Positions 44,125-54,787 of a DNA stretch of 64,000 nucleotides are shown in pieces. Below the pieces are notes generated by a model. That model did no database searches and had not been told where the DNA came from. It worked only from the letters and a program-made list of their open reading frames with translations. Source of the stretch: DASYAN01 sp963727755 (lineage in GTDB: Bacteria > Chloroflexota > Ktedonobacteria > Ktedonobacterales > Ktedonobacteraceae). Made by a program: the position numbers and the translations under genes. The stretch's first letter is position 1. Each line of letters starts with the position of its first letter. The stretch covers positions 1-64,000 of the forward strand of contig CAVSHN010000015.1 in the NCBI GenBank assembly GCA_963727755.1, written 5' to 3'.

Positions 44125-45676
44125 TCACGACGCCTCCCACACCTGCACTGTCTTGTCAACGGAGCCGGAGGCGATGCGCTGGCCATTCGGTGACCACGCT
44201 AATGCAGTCACAAAACTAGAATGCCCACGGTAGGTGTAGACATGACCGCCATCAACGGCATCCCACACCTGCACTGTATTATCCCAAGAACCAGAGGCAA
44301 CGCGCTTCCCATCCGGTGACCATGCCACTGCATCCACTGGCCCAGAATGCCCACGGTAGGAGTAGACATGACTTCCATCGACGGCATCCCACACCTGCAC
44401 TGTCTTGTCATAGGAACCAGAGGCGATGCGCTTCCCATCCGGTGACCACGCTACTGCCCTCACCCATTTAGCAATACCCCACCAACTAGAATGCCCACGG
44501 TAGGAGTAGACATGACCTCCATTGGCTGCATCCCACACCTGCACTGTCTTGTCATCAGAGCCGGAGGCGATGCGCTTGCCATTCGGTGACCACGCTACTG
44601 CCCTCACCCAACCTGAATGCCCGCGATAGGTAGAGAGTGTGGTTCCTCTACGATGCGAGAGTACCAATGGGGGCATAAATGGCTGATGCTGTGCTGGCTG
44701 GTCAGTTTGCCCCAGCATGGACGAAACGTTTGGAGGCGTCACGGTCATTGGTTGTTGGGCAGGTGGATATGGCGGTGAGGCAAGAACTGTTGGTGGCAAG
44801 GGCGCACTTGGCGCAACCACGGTGGGTGCAAGTGGCTGGCTCTGGGGCTGGTTGACTGGGCTGGCTGGCCTGCTCTAGGGCCGTGACAAAGGCTTGGACG
44901 GATGCGAAACGGTCTTCTGGCTTCTTGGCAAGGGCTGTAAACACGACCTGCTCGATCTCCGGTGAAAGGTCGGGCAGTTGTTGGCAGAGGGAAGGTGGAG
45001 GAGTGACGCTGTGCTTGACTGCGATCTCGGTGAAGGAGCCGTGAAAGGGACGGTTCCCGCTGAGCCATTCGTAGGTCACGATCCCCAGCGAATATTGATC
45101 GCTGGCAGGACGCGGGTGCGCTTCAATTTGCTCCGGGGCCATGTAGGTGATCGTCCCCGCCATGTCTTTGGTACTCTGATAGCGCGAACTCTGTGCCACC
45201 AGGGCAATGCCGAAATCACTGAGCAGGATCTCTCCATTGCACCCAATGAGCATGTTTTCCGGTTTGACATCACGATGAATGATTTTCTGGTCATGGGCAT
45301 ATTGCAGGGCTTGAGCACATTGCTTGACATAGCTCACTACCGTTGGCACTGCTAGGCGCATCCCTTTCGGATGGCGTGTTCGCAGGGTGCCACTAGGAGC
45401 GTAGTCCATCACGAGATAGGGGGTATGGTCAGCAACGCCGAAGTCCAGGACACGCACAATCTGAGAGAGAATGAGGTTAGCAAGCATGCGAGCCTCGCGC
45501 TGGAACTGTGAAATATCATCCTGCGCGACTCGCGTATAGAGGATCTTGATAGCGGCATGTGTGCCTAAATAGGTGTGCTCTCCCAGGTAGACCTCTGCGA
45601 AGCCTCCCTCCCCAAGGAGACGAAGCAGGCGATAGTTACCGAGCTGTTGTCCAATGCGGTTGGGGCGATCTGCCAT
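44125..45676 (-). pseudogene. Serine/threonine kinase fused to WD40 repeats, one frameshift
   Basis: A Hanks-type kinase followed by a beta-propeller. The kinase domain (residues about 14-270) is complete: LLGEGGFAEVYLG (P-loop), AAIKIL (Lys), IIHRDVKPENML (catalytic loop), LSDFGIAL (DFG) and TYMAPEQI. A Pro/Thr/Ala-rich linker follows. The frame changes near 44825, and four WD40 repeats complete the protein, each with AVAWSP.GKRIASGS..KTVQVW. No transmembrane helix lies between the domains, unlike PknB-type kinases. Four repeats are fewer than the seven in the paralogue at 60 kb and may not close a propeller. One indel in the low-complexity linker splits the gene; it may be a sequencing error. 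Confidence 0.88.
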
Positions 45677-45754
45677 CTTTGCTTCCTTTGCTTGTATGGT
45701 TCAATATGCAACGTTCGGGTTTAGCAGCGATTGGAATACTGTGATAGTGGTCTA

Positions 45755-46555
45755 TTAACCCGCTTGAGCAGTTCTCCAATCCTCTAGAAACTGAAGAACC
45801 TTCTCATACTGCTCAATGCGGATATTCTTGTAGCTGCTGACTCCAAAGCGGCGGTACAACTCAGCAAATATACCTTGATAGTGATTCTTGCTCGAGTCCT
45901 TTGATGCCATCAGTTCAGCCAATGCCTTAACGGTTGATGATATCGTCTCGGCCTGCTCTTCAGTGACGTGATTTGCCGGGCTTAGCCTTTTCTCGACAGT
46001 AGTTAGACGACGGTCAAAGCTTGTGAATACCTTGGCGGCCTTATTTAACCGTTGCTCCATCTCTATTTGCTGCTCAGCCATGTGAGCGATTGCTAGCCCC
46101 ATCTCTCGAATTCGTTCTAAGGCCATAGTGCCTTGTGTCTGCTCGAGATCTTGAGCACCGAGCGGTTGAGCACTGAACGCCTCCCACAGTACGCGGTAGC
46201 AATCTCGCTGGTACCTTATGATCTTCCCTCTTAGCTCAGACTTAACTCTGCTAGCATGGATACCAAATAGCCAGCCATTCAAGTATTCAACGGGGAGGCA
46301 CAAACTACCAGGAACACCACCCGTAGCAGTTATTCGTGTAATGCGAATGACTGCTGCGACCTCGGATAATACAGGGTCCCGTTGAATCCGTTCAAATTGC
46401 CCTGACCAGATGAGTCCCAGATAGTCACTGATGGGCTTGATCGGCACATACATCGTAGTGCGGCCGTCGACGTCTACCAGAGCAGTAGTAATCTCATCAC
46501 CGTAGAAATCGACCTTTTGCTCTTCAATTGGGATAAGGGCTTTTTCGTCTGACAT
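45755..46555 (-). CDS. Phage antirepressor-like protein (P22_AR_N type)
   Basis: A 266-residue protein. Residues 1-115 match the P22 antirepressor N-terminal domain: EQKVDFYGDEITTALVDVDG, MYVPIKPISDYLGL, QFERIQRDPVL and LPVEYLNGWLFGI. The C-terminal part is helical with an ORF6C-like end (AELYRRFGVSSYKNIRIEQY). In phages it relieves repression. Here it follows an XRE regulator by 10 bp, a chromosomal switch pair also common outside prophages. A remnant of a related N-terminus lies at 57415-57546. No other phage genes are nearby. Confidence 0.8.
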   Translation of the reverse strand: MSDEKALIPIEEQKVDFYGDEITTALVDVDGRTTMYVPIKPISDYLGLIWSGQFERIQRDPVLSEVAAVIRITRITATGGVPGSLCLPVEYLNGWLFGIHASRVKSELRGKIIRYQRDCYRVLWEAFSAQPLGAQDLEQTQGTMALERIREMGLAIAHMAEQQIEMEQRLNKAAKVFTSFDRRLTTVEKRLSPANHVTEEQAETISSTVKALAELMASKDSSKNHYQGIFAELYRRFGVSSYKNIRIEQYEKVLQFLEDWRTAQAG

Positions 46556-46565
46556 GTTCCTATGG

Positions 46566-46817
46566 TCACTCCTCTTGATTTGCTATTTCACTTCCGACAA
46601 TATTAAGTCCCTTAATATCATCTGCCGTGTAACTTGTATGCAGTCTCGTGTTGATTACCAAAAGAACTGACTGTACTAACTCTTTCGTTACCCGTTCCCC
46701 GCCTTCAATTCTATAGATAGATGACGGCGAGACATTAGCTTCGCGAGCTAATCTTGCAATCTTATAGCCAGCCTTCTGTCGTAAGTCCCTAAAGGAATTT
46801 ACACTTGCCATAATCAT
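46566..46817 (-). CDS. XRE-family transcriptional regulator
   Basis: An 83-residue Cro/CI-type repressor; start 46817 lies after GAAAGTGAGAG. The helix-turn-helix is LRQKAGYKIARLAREANVSP with SSIYRIEGGERV. It is followed by the antirepressor gene in the same operon and probably controls it. The gap from 46863 to 47128 shows nothing else. Confidence 0.8.
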   Translation of the reverse strand: MIMASVNSFRDLRQKAGYKIARLAREANVSPSSIYRIEGGERVTKELVQSVLLVINTRLHTSYTADDIKGLNIVGSEIANQEE

Positions 46818-47128
46818 TTTGACTCTCACTTTCCCTATTATGGACTTGACATAGTGAAGCATACTACTTTATAATTCACTTTGTCAAGAAATAAATTATT
46901 ATAGTCACTCATAGTTAATTATGAAAAATTATTTCTCTCTAGTCAACCTCCCTGAGCCATACCAAACCATGGGCATTCAAGCTATAGCAGAGCATTTTGT
47001 CAATACAATACAAATACATGGTTCCACCAAAAACCGAGTGCCACCAAGACCACCTTCAACTTTAGGCTTCCTTTGCAATCCGCTCCACATCTTGTATGGG
47101 AAACGTTTCTTTGATTTATGATCAGGTA

Positions 47129-47157
47129 TTGACAAGAATGCTCATCTATGATATGCT
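47129..47157 (+). promoter_or_regulatory. Promoter of IS607-type element 2, apparently leaderless
   Basis: TTGACA (47129-47134), 17-base spacer, TATGCT (47152-47157), and the tnpA ATG only 6 bases later at 47164. No Shine-Dalgarno site fits in between, so the message is probably leaderless, as for element 1. Confidence 0.55.
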
Positions 47158-47163
47158 CTAAGC

Positions 47164-47778
47164 ATGAAGTTAATCGATTATGCCAAGAGCATAGGGGTGA
47201 GCTACCGGACGGCATGGAGATGGTATAGAGCAGGAAAAATTCCCGGGCATCAGATGGATACAGGAACCATCATTGTAGATATTGAGCAGTCATCGCCTGC
47301 AAGATCGCTGAAAGTTGCTGTCTATGCTAGAGTCTCATCAGCAGAGAATAAGTCCAATCTGGATAGCCAAGCAGAACGATTAGTAGCCTACTGCACAGCC
47401 AAGGGCTATCAGGTAGCTAAAGTGGTGAAAGAGGTTGGCTCCGGTGTCAACGACAGTCGCCCAAAGTTCCTTGCTCTTCTGGAGGACAAGACGATCGATT
47501 TGATTGTTATCGAGCACAAAGCGAGAGGGACACGCTTTGGGTTCCACTATATAGAAGCTCTACTCAAAACGCACGGGAGAGCTATTGAGGTTGTTAATCA
47601 GGCTGAGAATGCTAATGAGGACTTGATTGCAGATCTGCAATCGATTGTCTATAGCTTTTGTGCTCGCCTTTATGGGCAGAGAAGGGCTAAACGCAAAACT
47701 GAGAAGATTGTGGAAGAACTAACAAAGGAAGGAGACGAAGATGCAACTGGTAGAGAAGCACATGATCAGCAAAACTGA
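47164..47778 (+). CDS. tnpA: IS607-family serine recombinase TnpA with altered DRL motif
   Basis: A 204-residue recombinase related to the one at 30.5 kb. The helix-turn-helix is MKLIDYAKSIGVSYRTAWRW and the nucleophile serine lies in VYARVSSAENKSNLDSQ. The catalytic stretch reads VIEHKARGTRFGF where element 1 has HKDRLTRFGF: the conserved aspartate is alanine and the leucine is glycine, while both arginines remain. That aspartate is conserved in serine recombinases, so activity may be impaired. The rest (FCARLYGQRRAKRK) is normal. It overlaps tnpB by 38 bp. Confidence 0.88.
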   Translation: MKLIDYAKSIGVSYRTAWRWYRAGKIPGHQMDTGTIIVDIEQSSPARSLKVAVYARVSSAENKSNLDSQAERLVAYCTAKGYQVAKVVKEVGSGVNDSRPKFLALLEDKTIDLIVIEHKARGTRFGFHYIEALLKTHGRAIEVVNQAENANEDLIADLQSIVYSFCARLYGQRRAKRKTEKIVEELTKEGDEDATGREAHDQQN

Positions 47779-49021
47779 TGCACGTTTTGAGCTCATTGAT
47801 CGTGCAGCCTTCGCCTCCAAAAACCTCTACAATGCGGCGCTCTATGAGATCAGACAGCATTTCATCTTTTGTGGGAAGTACTTGAACTACAACCAGATGG
47901 CTAAGCGCATGCAGAAGCATGAAGCCTATCGATCGCTTCCTCGCAAAGTGTCACAGCAGGTGCTCAAGCTTCTCGACAAGAACTGGAAATCGTACTTTGA
48001 AGCGACACGCGCCTATGAGGAAGATTCATCGCAGTTCAGAGGCCGTCCCAAGCTGCCTGGCTACAAGGACAAGAAAGAAGGGAGGAATGTACTTGTCTAC
48101 ACCATTCAGGCAATTTCGAAACCAGCACTGCGCAACGGTATAATCAAGCCATCTCAGCTTGGAATCGAGATTAGAACCAGACACCGGAACATTGATCAGG
48201 TTCGCATTGTGCCCAAGAAAGCTGGATGCTATATCGTTGAAGTTGTCTATACTGAGGAAGAAATGCAGGAAGATGTCAATCATTATTTAGTTGCATCAGT
48301 AGATATTGGAGTAAACAATCTTGTCGCGCTAACTTCAAACAAAAGAGGCTTTGTTCCTTGCCTTGTTAACGGGCGTCCGATTAAGAGCGTGAACCAATTC
48401 TATAACAAGCAAATTTGCAAGATGCAAAAGAAGATGAGTAGCAATCATCACACTAGTCGCTCGCTAGAACGCGTTGCAGCCAAACGAACACGACGCATTG
48501 ATCACTACATGCACACCACGAGCATCCGCATCATCGATTTGTTGGTTCGTGAGGGCATCGGCACGCTGGTCATTGGCAAGAATCCAGGTTGGAAGCAAGA
48601 GTGCAAGATGAGCAAAAAGAACAACCAGCACTTTGTGCAATTGCCGCATGCAAGGTTCATTGATATGCTCACCTATAAAGCGAAGCTGGTTGGCATCACC
48701 GTCCTCGTGCAAGAGGAAAGCTATACGAGCAAAGCCAGCTTTCTGGATCGCGATCCCATACCCGTCTTTGGTGAAGAAGATGCGGACAAGGTAACTTTCA
48801 GTGGCAGGCGCGTGAAACGTGGCATGTACAAGGCCTCAAATGGGCGCAAATTTAACGCAGATATCAATGGCAGCTACAATATCATGCGAAAAGCACTCCC
48901 AAACGTCTTTACCGACAATGGGATAGGGGATGTGAATAAGGCCATAAGGTCTTTAGTAGTGCATCCTGAGAGGATAGTCGTTCCCCTCCGAACACCTAGT
49001 CATGGCATACGTGTCCATTGA
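47741..49021 (+). CDS. tnpB: IS607-type TnpB with atypical active site
   Basis: A 426-residue TnpB related to that of element 1. It has ASVDIGVNNLVAL (Asp), LVIGKNPGWKQE at the RuvC-II position (Gly in place of the usual Glu, with Glu nearby at the end) and NADINGSYNI (last Asp). There are no zinc-ribbon cysteines. The segment after NGIGD (about 25 residues, HPERIVVPLRTPSHG) extends beyond element 1's end. Start ATG 47741 has AAGGAGACGAAG upstream. The element ends about 60 bp before lutC and may have displaced the lut promoter. Confidence 0.85.
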   Translation: MQLVEKHMISKTDARFELIDRAAFASKNLYNAALYEIRQHFIFCGKYLNYNQMAKRMQKHEAYRSLPRKVSQQVLKLLDKNWKSYFEATRAYEEDSSQFRGRPKLPGYKDKKEGRNVLVYTIQAISKPALRNGIIKPSQLGIEIRTRHRNIDQVRIVPKKAGCYIVEVVYTEEEMQEDVNHYLVASVDIGVNNLVALTSNKRGFVPCLVNGRPIKSVNQFYNKQICKMQKKMSSNHHTSRSLERVAAKRTRRIDHYMHTTSIRIIDLLVREGIGTLVIGKNPGWKQECKMSKKNNQHFVQLPHARFIDMLTYKAKLVGITVLVQEESYTSKASFLDRDPIPVFGEEDADKVTFSGRRVKRGMYKASNGRKFNADINGSYNIMRKALPNVFTDNGIGDVNKAIRSLVVHPERIVVPLRTPSHGIRVH

Positions 49022-49083
49022 CAAGGTAACTATACTGGAAAAGCTCCATTCATCAAATCGCGGCATAAAACCATCATAGGAAG

Positions 49084-49734
49084 ATGTCACGATATACAGG
49101 GCTTTCATCGTACCAATTTCATCGGGAAACGGAAAGAGGAAGAGCATTGGCCTCTACAACTTACACTGATCTTTTCACACGCTTTCAGCAGCGACTTGCC
49201 TCTGCTGGTGGTCAGTCTCACTTGGTAGCAAATCTGGCAGAGGCCACAGCGATCATTGCCTCTCACCCGGCATTGATGGCCTCTGAAATTGTTGTCCCAC
49301 CGAACTTTGACCAACATCAGCAGTGGGGAGCAATTCTTCCACTCCTTGGCAGTAAAGGCATAACAATACACGAGGTTAGAGATCCAGCCAGCGTTGCCGA
49401 TGCTCCCGCTGGCCTTTCTAGCGCGGAACTGGCTATCGCCGAGACAGGTTCTGTTCTCCTTGCCGAAAACGCTCTCGAAGCGAGACTCGTCAGTATGCTG
49501 ACACTGACCCACTTTGTACTTGTGAGCGAGAACCAGCTCGTCTCTATGTTAGATGACGCGGCAGCAGTATTACAGCAACTCGCCAAAGCTGGTCAGGATC
49601 AGCGCCATTATATGTCTTTTGTTACAGGTCCAAGTCGCACCGCTGATATCGAGCGCACGCTCACTATCGGTGTGCAAGGGCCAAAAATGTTGTGTGTCAT
49701 TATCGTTGCAGAGAGGGAAAAAGCAGAGCTATGA
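49084..49734 (+). CDS. lutC: Lactate utilization protein LutC
   Basis: A LutC/YkgG-family protein of up to 216 residues, part of the LutABC iron-sulfur complex that oxidises L-lactate to pyruvate. Typical text is FTRFQQRLASAG near the start, ELAIAETGSVLL, LTLTHFVLVSENQLV, and the SFVTGPSRTADIERTLTIGVQGPK signature. The real start may be TTG near 49147 after GAGGAAGAG, since the first 21 residues are not family-like. It overlaps lutB by 4 bp (ATGA). The IS607-type element lies just upstream. Confidence 0.9.
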   Translation: MSRYTGLSSYQFHRETERGRALASTTYTDLFTRFQQRLASAGGQSHLVANLAEATAIIASHPALMASEIVVPPNFDQHQQWGAILPLLGSKGITIHEVRDPASVADAPAGLSSAELAIAETGSVLLAENALEARLVSMLTLTHFVLVSENQLVSMLDDAAAVLQQLAKAGQDQRHYMSFVTGPSRTADIERTLTIGVQGPKMLCVIIVAEREKAEL

Positions 49735-52053
49735 CAAACGGCGACCAAACGGCATCTCCTCAGCCGATTGTAAGCGAAGAGACGAAATCCACAAACCAGG
49801 ATCAACCTTTTGAAGAACGTTTAGAAGGAGCGCTCAGGGATGAGGACATGCACCGTGCCCTGGAACGTTTTGCTCCATCTTGGCGTGCATCACGCGGAAC
49901 CGTTCTTGCCTCCCATGAGACCGATTATGGCCCCGCATATAGCTTTATGCATATGCGCTCTCTGCTGCGCGATGCCAAAAATTATGCGGTTGAGCACCAG
50001 CCAGAGTTGATTGCTCAGTTTAAAGCTCAGGCAGAGGCGGCAGGAGCAATTGTCTACGAGGCAGGTACAGCGGAGGACGCCAATCGCTATATTTATGAAC
50101 TGTGCCAGCGTAAGGACATTGAGCTTGTTGTCAAATCCAAGACCATGGTGAGCGAAGAGACCGAGTTGAATCACTATCTGGAAGCGCGTCAGATCAAGGT
50201 CGTTGAGACTGATCTTGGTGAATGGGTGGCCCAGCTCGCTCATGAACGTCCCTCACACATGGTCATGCCGATTATTCACAAGACGAGGCAACAAGTAGGT
50301 TCATTGCTGTCAGAGGCCACAGGACGCGAGATCTCGCGTGAGGATGTTGCTGAGCAGGTAGCTGTCATCCGGGTCGAGCATCGCAAAGCCTTCCCTGAAT
50401 GCGGAAATGGGCATCAGCGGAGCAAACGCGCTGATCGCTGAGAGTGGCACTGTTATGATGTTGACCAACGAGGGAAATGGGCGATTAGTAACGTCTCTCC
50501 CGCCAGTGCATGTGGTAATAGCAGGATATGAAAAGCTGATCGGCAAATTTGCAGATGCCATGACACAGATACGCCTGCTGGCGTGCAGTGCGACTGGTCA
50601 GCAGATTACGAGCTATACGACACTGATCACAGGACCCGCGACACCCGGCAAAGAGATGCATATTGTGCTTGTCGATAACGGGCGCAGTGAGATGCGAGCC
50701 GATCCACACTTTAAAGAGGCGTTGCGCTGTATACGTTGCGCTGCTTGCTCGAATATTTGTCCATCCTACCAACAAGTTGGAGGTCATGCCTTCGGCTATA
50801 TCTACAGCGGTGCTATCGGGCTGGTCGTGACGCCTTTCCATCACGGCCTTGAGGCAGATGCTGGGCCACAGAGTCTCTGTGTAAGCTGTAACGCCTGCGA
50901 AACCGTCTGCCCGGTCGAGATACCTCTGCCGAGTCTGATCCTAGATGTACGCAGTCGCGTCGTTGATGCGTACGGATTACCCTGGCTGAAGAAGCTGATA
51001 TTTGGGATAATGGCACATCCACGCTTATTTGATCTGACGACGCGATTTTTGAGCTTGGCCCAGACTCCGCTGACACGAGGCAGCAACTACATCAGCACAC
51101 GCAGCCTGGGTGTATTTGGCAAGCTTCCCATTGTAAATACGATTGCGCAACTCGCACGCTGGCGCAGTCTTCCCACCTTCGCGATAAGACCGTTGCGCGA
51201 TAGGGTCAAAGCACAGTTATCTGCGCCTGCGAGGACGACAACAAGTCAGGACAGTGCAGAACATGCTGGTCTGACCGTCTGCTACTTCGCGGGCTGTATG
51301 ATAGATCGTCTCTACCCTGAAATGGGTGAGGCAGCTATCAAGGTACTGAAGGCTTGTGGTGTGCAGGTCACGTTCCCACAGCAGCAAAGCTGTTGCGGTC
51401 TGATTTCCCTCAATTCTGGCGATCGCGCGAATTGTGCGGCAATGGCACGCCAGACGATCACTATGCTGGAGCACGCGCTTAAAGAAAGCAAGGCAGACTA
51501 TATCGTTGGTGCTACCACAAGCTGTGTTGTTACCCTGACGCAAGACTATCTCAGGCTCTTTGAGGATCTCCAGCAGCCAGAGTGGTTACAGCGAGCTAGG
51601 ACTCTGGCTGGAAAAGTCATGGATTTCGCGAGCTTTGTGGATCATGTGCTGCTGGCAAATGGCATAAAACTGCCAGTTCGGGCCAGTTATGCCCAGTTTA
51701 CTGGCAATGATCTGGTTGTGACCTATCACGATTCCTGCCAGTCGATTAATTGTCTGGGACTGCGTTCGGAGGCACGCCACATCATCCAGGTTTTGGGGCT
51801 AGAACTGCGGGAAATGCCGCAGTCGGATGTATGTTGCGGATTTGGAGGTTCGACTTCCATTGAGCATAGCGATGTGTCTGAGCGTATCATGAACAATAAG
51901 CTGAATAATGCCGAGAGTACGGGGGCGACAGTGCTTGTAGCCGATAACCCTGGCTGTCTGATGCATCTGCGTGGAGGAGTTGATGCTGGTCGACGGCATC
52001 TCCGTGTCTTGCATCTGGCACAGTTGATTGCCGAACACTTGGACATCGCTTAG
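49731..52053 (+). pseudogene. lutBA: LutB-LutA fusion protein, one frameshift
   Basis: The LutB part starts at ATG 49731 and includes VVKSKTMVSEETELN. A one-base break near 50390-50400 (after HRKAFP) moves the sense to the frame NALIAESGTVMMLTNEGNGR. Two ferredoxin-type clusters follow, CIRCAACSNICP and CVSCNACETVCP. The same frame then runs without a stop into a LutA-type domain: CYFAGCMIDRLYPEMG, QQSCCGL, TYHDSCQS and DVCCGFGGS, the CCG motifs of glycolate/lactate oxidases. LutA and LutB are usually separate proteins; here they form one chain of about 770 residues in the order B-A. It acts with LutC in lactate oxidation. The break may be a sequencing error. Confidence 0.88.
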
Positions 52054-52544
52054 AGAATCACGCAGTCACGCACCAATAACTTGACAGAAAAAGGCTTGCG
52101 GCGGGCGGTTTTAACCTGTGCGGTTAGGCATCGTGGCAAAAGCTGTAAGCCCGTTTGCATATGATTCCTTACTATTTTTTCTCATACGATCCCACTGTGG
52201 TGAAATACTTCGATGTTACATATTCGAATATGTTTCGTTATAGGTAATAGAGCACCTTGAGATCCACTCAGTACTCAAGCCAGAAGTCCTACTAACTTGA
52301 CATTTTTTGCCACCATAGTGTAATTTCTGAACTCGGTGTCAGAGACACACTTGGGATATGCTTGCTGAAAAGCCGAAGGTTGTCAAGTAAGATTGTCCTT
52401 ATTTGAGCCTTCCCTGCTTTAGATACATCTTTGAAAGAAGTAGAGCAGGTCGTATTTCATATTTTTAGGTGCTCCTGACGGAAGCATGCCAGTAACATGC
52501 TCAAATAGCTTACTGTGTAGTTCTATAGACAAAGGAGTTGAACT

Positions 52545-52748
52545 ATGGCTAGTACTCTCCCTAAAGGTGAAAAGCATCATTTACCTTTGCTGCTTTTGTT
52601 CATTCCGTTCTCCTTATGGCTCTTTCCCCCCTTTTACAACTATGTAGAACCAACGCTTTTTGACATCCCTTTCTTCTACTGGTTTCAGGCCGTATGGGTA
52701 ATTATTACTGCGCTGATCTTAGCTGTCGTCTACTTCTTGGGGGAGTAG
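52545..52748 (+). CDS. DUF3311 small membrane protein
   Basis: A 67-residue protein with two hydrophobic helices (LLLLFIPFSLWLFPPFY and AVWVIITALILAVVYFL) around the PTLFDIPFFYWFQ motif of DUF3311. Such proteins are encoded just before sodium:solute symporters and are probably their small subunits. AAAGGAG precedes the ATG. Start of the transporter pair; 52054-52544 upstream and 52749-53180 downstream hold nothing I recognise. Confidence 0.8.
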   Translation: MASTLPKGEKHHLPLLLLFIPFSLWLFPPFYNYVEPTLFDIPFFYWFQAVWVIITALILAVVYFLGE

Positions 52749-53183
52749 AACCATTTCCTTCTTGTCCATTTCACATTTCAGAGACATTTTTAGTTTTTAG
52801 CACAATTGAGTGCGTCAGAGGGATGGACATCCCATAGATTGATCTTGACGGATCTCAGCATAAAAAACTCAGAGACTCCTGTTAGATCACGAGTTGTTTG
52901 CACGGAGATTTATATTTTTTGACGGTCTTTAAGAGTTGTGCTTGGTTCCTAACCGCTGTGCGATTTCATCGGTGAAAAGCGCATCATGGGGAAGGTCTAC
53001 TGATATTTAAGTACAGCCGAGTGTAAATACATTCCCCATCGATCCACTTTTAGTGATTTCTCTGGTCATATGGACTTCGATTTTATGTCTGCTTGTACTA
53101 CGTACTTGGTGAAAATAATTTGTGGCTGTCTGCCTCTCCTCAAGATGGGAAAAGGGCCTCAACAATAGAAAGGGTGTCCTTTG

Positions 53184-54717
53184 ATGAATTGGCAAACGTT
53201 ATTGGTCTTCATATTCGTTGTCACGGCTGTTTCAATCCTTGGTTTCTTAGCTGCACGATGGCATGCAAGTGATCTCAGCAAACTACGCGAGTGGGGATTG
53301 GGAGGACGACGCTTCGGCCCCCTTGTATCATGGTTCCTGCTGGGAGGTGATATATATACGGCTCACACGTTCATTGCTATGCCAGGTCTTGTCTTTGCGC
53401 AAGGAGCAGTGGGTTACTATGGGATTCCGTACATTACCCTTGCATATCCAATAGCCTTTATTTTCCTATCCAAATTTTGGACTGTGGCTAGGCATCGGGG
53501 GTATATCACTGCTGCCGATTTTGTACGTGAACGGTTTGATAGTCGAATTCCTCGCGCTGCTTGTTGCCGTGACTGGCATTATAGCTACCTTGCCTTACAT
53601 TGCCCTGCAAATTATTGGCATGCAGTTGGTAATTATGCAGATGGGCCTTCCCACAGAAGTCTCATTGATCATTGCGTTTATCATTCTCTCTGCCTATACC
53701 TATTTCAGTGGCTTACGTGCGCCTGCCTTGATAGCCATCGTCAAAGATCTTCTTATTTGGCTAGTATTCCTAGTGGCAGTTATTTACATTCCCATCAGAT
53801 TAGGAGGCTTTGCGCATATCTTTGCCGCTGTGCCTCAAAAGAAGCTAGTGCTGCAACCAAGCCAGTATAGCACCTATACGACACTAATAGTGGGGTCAGC
53901 ATTAGCCTTGTTCTTATATCCGCACACGATCACAGGTGCCTTAAGTATGAATAGCCGCAAAGTACTCAAGCGTAATACCATCCTTTTGATTGCCTATCCG
54001 TCCCTAATCAGCTTGATGATTTTGACGGGGATTATGGCTATGGCTGCTGGCATTAAAGCATCGCCTGTTTATGGATCGAATGCAGTTATCCCATTGTTAT
54101 TTGCAAAAATGTTCCCTGCCTGGTTTGTAGGTCTTGCATTCGCCACCCTTACCATTGGGGCCTTGGTACCTTCTGCTATTATGTCAATTGCCTCTGCCAA
54201 TTTGTTCTCGCGGAACATCTACCGAGAGTATTTCCGCCCCTCATGTACCAGTCAAGAGGAGTCCATGGTAGCTAAGACGGCATCCCTAGTAGTCAAATTC
54301 GGTGCGCTTGTCTTCGTTCTGATCTTTCCAACATACACGGTTGCCAATAACCTCCAACTGTTAGGAGGTGTCTGGATCTTGCAAACATTGCCTGTAGTCT
54401 TCCTGAGTCTTTATACCCGCTGGTTTCACCGTGTGGCACTGACCATGGGTTTGCTGGGAGGTCTGGGCGTAGGAACAGCCATTGCAATCTCACAAAATTT
54501 TGCATCGGTCTATCCATTGTTTATAGGCGGCACCAAAGTCCCGATCTATGGAGCTTTGATTGCATTGAGTGTTAATCTGCTCTTGAGCGTTATGTTAACA
54601 CCCGTCTGCCGTACCCTCAAAATTGCATCAGGACGAGAGGTACTCGCTTCAGCGGATTTCAGTGTCCAACCTGTAAGCCCTCGCAAGCAAGAACAAGCAA
54701 TTCTGGTCGGCCATTAG
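53184..54717 (+). pseudogene. Sodium:solute symporter (SSS family), one frameshift
   Basis: A transporter of about 510 residues and 12-13 helices. The first frame has GLGGRRFGPLVSWFLLGGDI, TAHTFIAMPGLVFAQGAVGYY and RHRGYITAADFVRERFDSR. After a one-base break near 53540 the second frame continues FLALLVAVTGIIATLPYIAL, LQIIGMQLVI, AYTYFSGLRAPALIAIVKD and LALFLYPHTITGALS, as in MctP-type monocarboxylate permeases. Next to lutCBA and DUF3311, lactate or pyruvate uptake is the likely role. ATG 53184 is used. Confidence 0.85.
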
Positions 54718-54787
54718 AGAACCTACCTATTGCTTCAGTGAACAATGTACTGTGTATCAGATGAAAGCAGTGCAGGAGGCTGATTTG

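Noticed and set aside
45755..46817. Prophage around the antirepressor
   Set aside because: No integrase, terminase, capsid or tail gene nearby; only an XRE-antirepressor pair.
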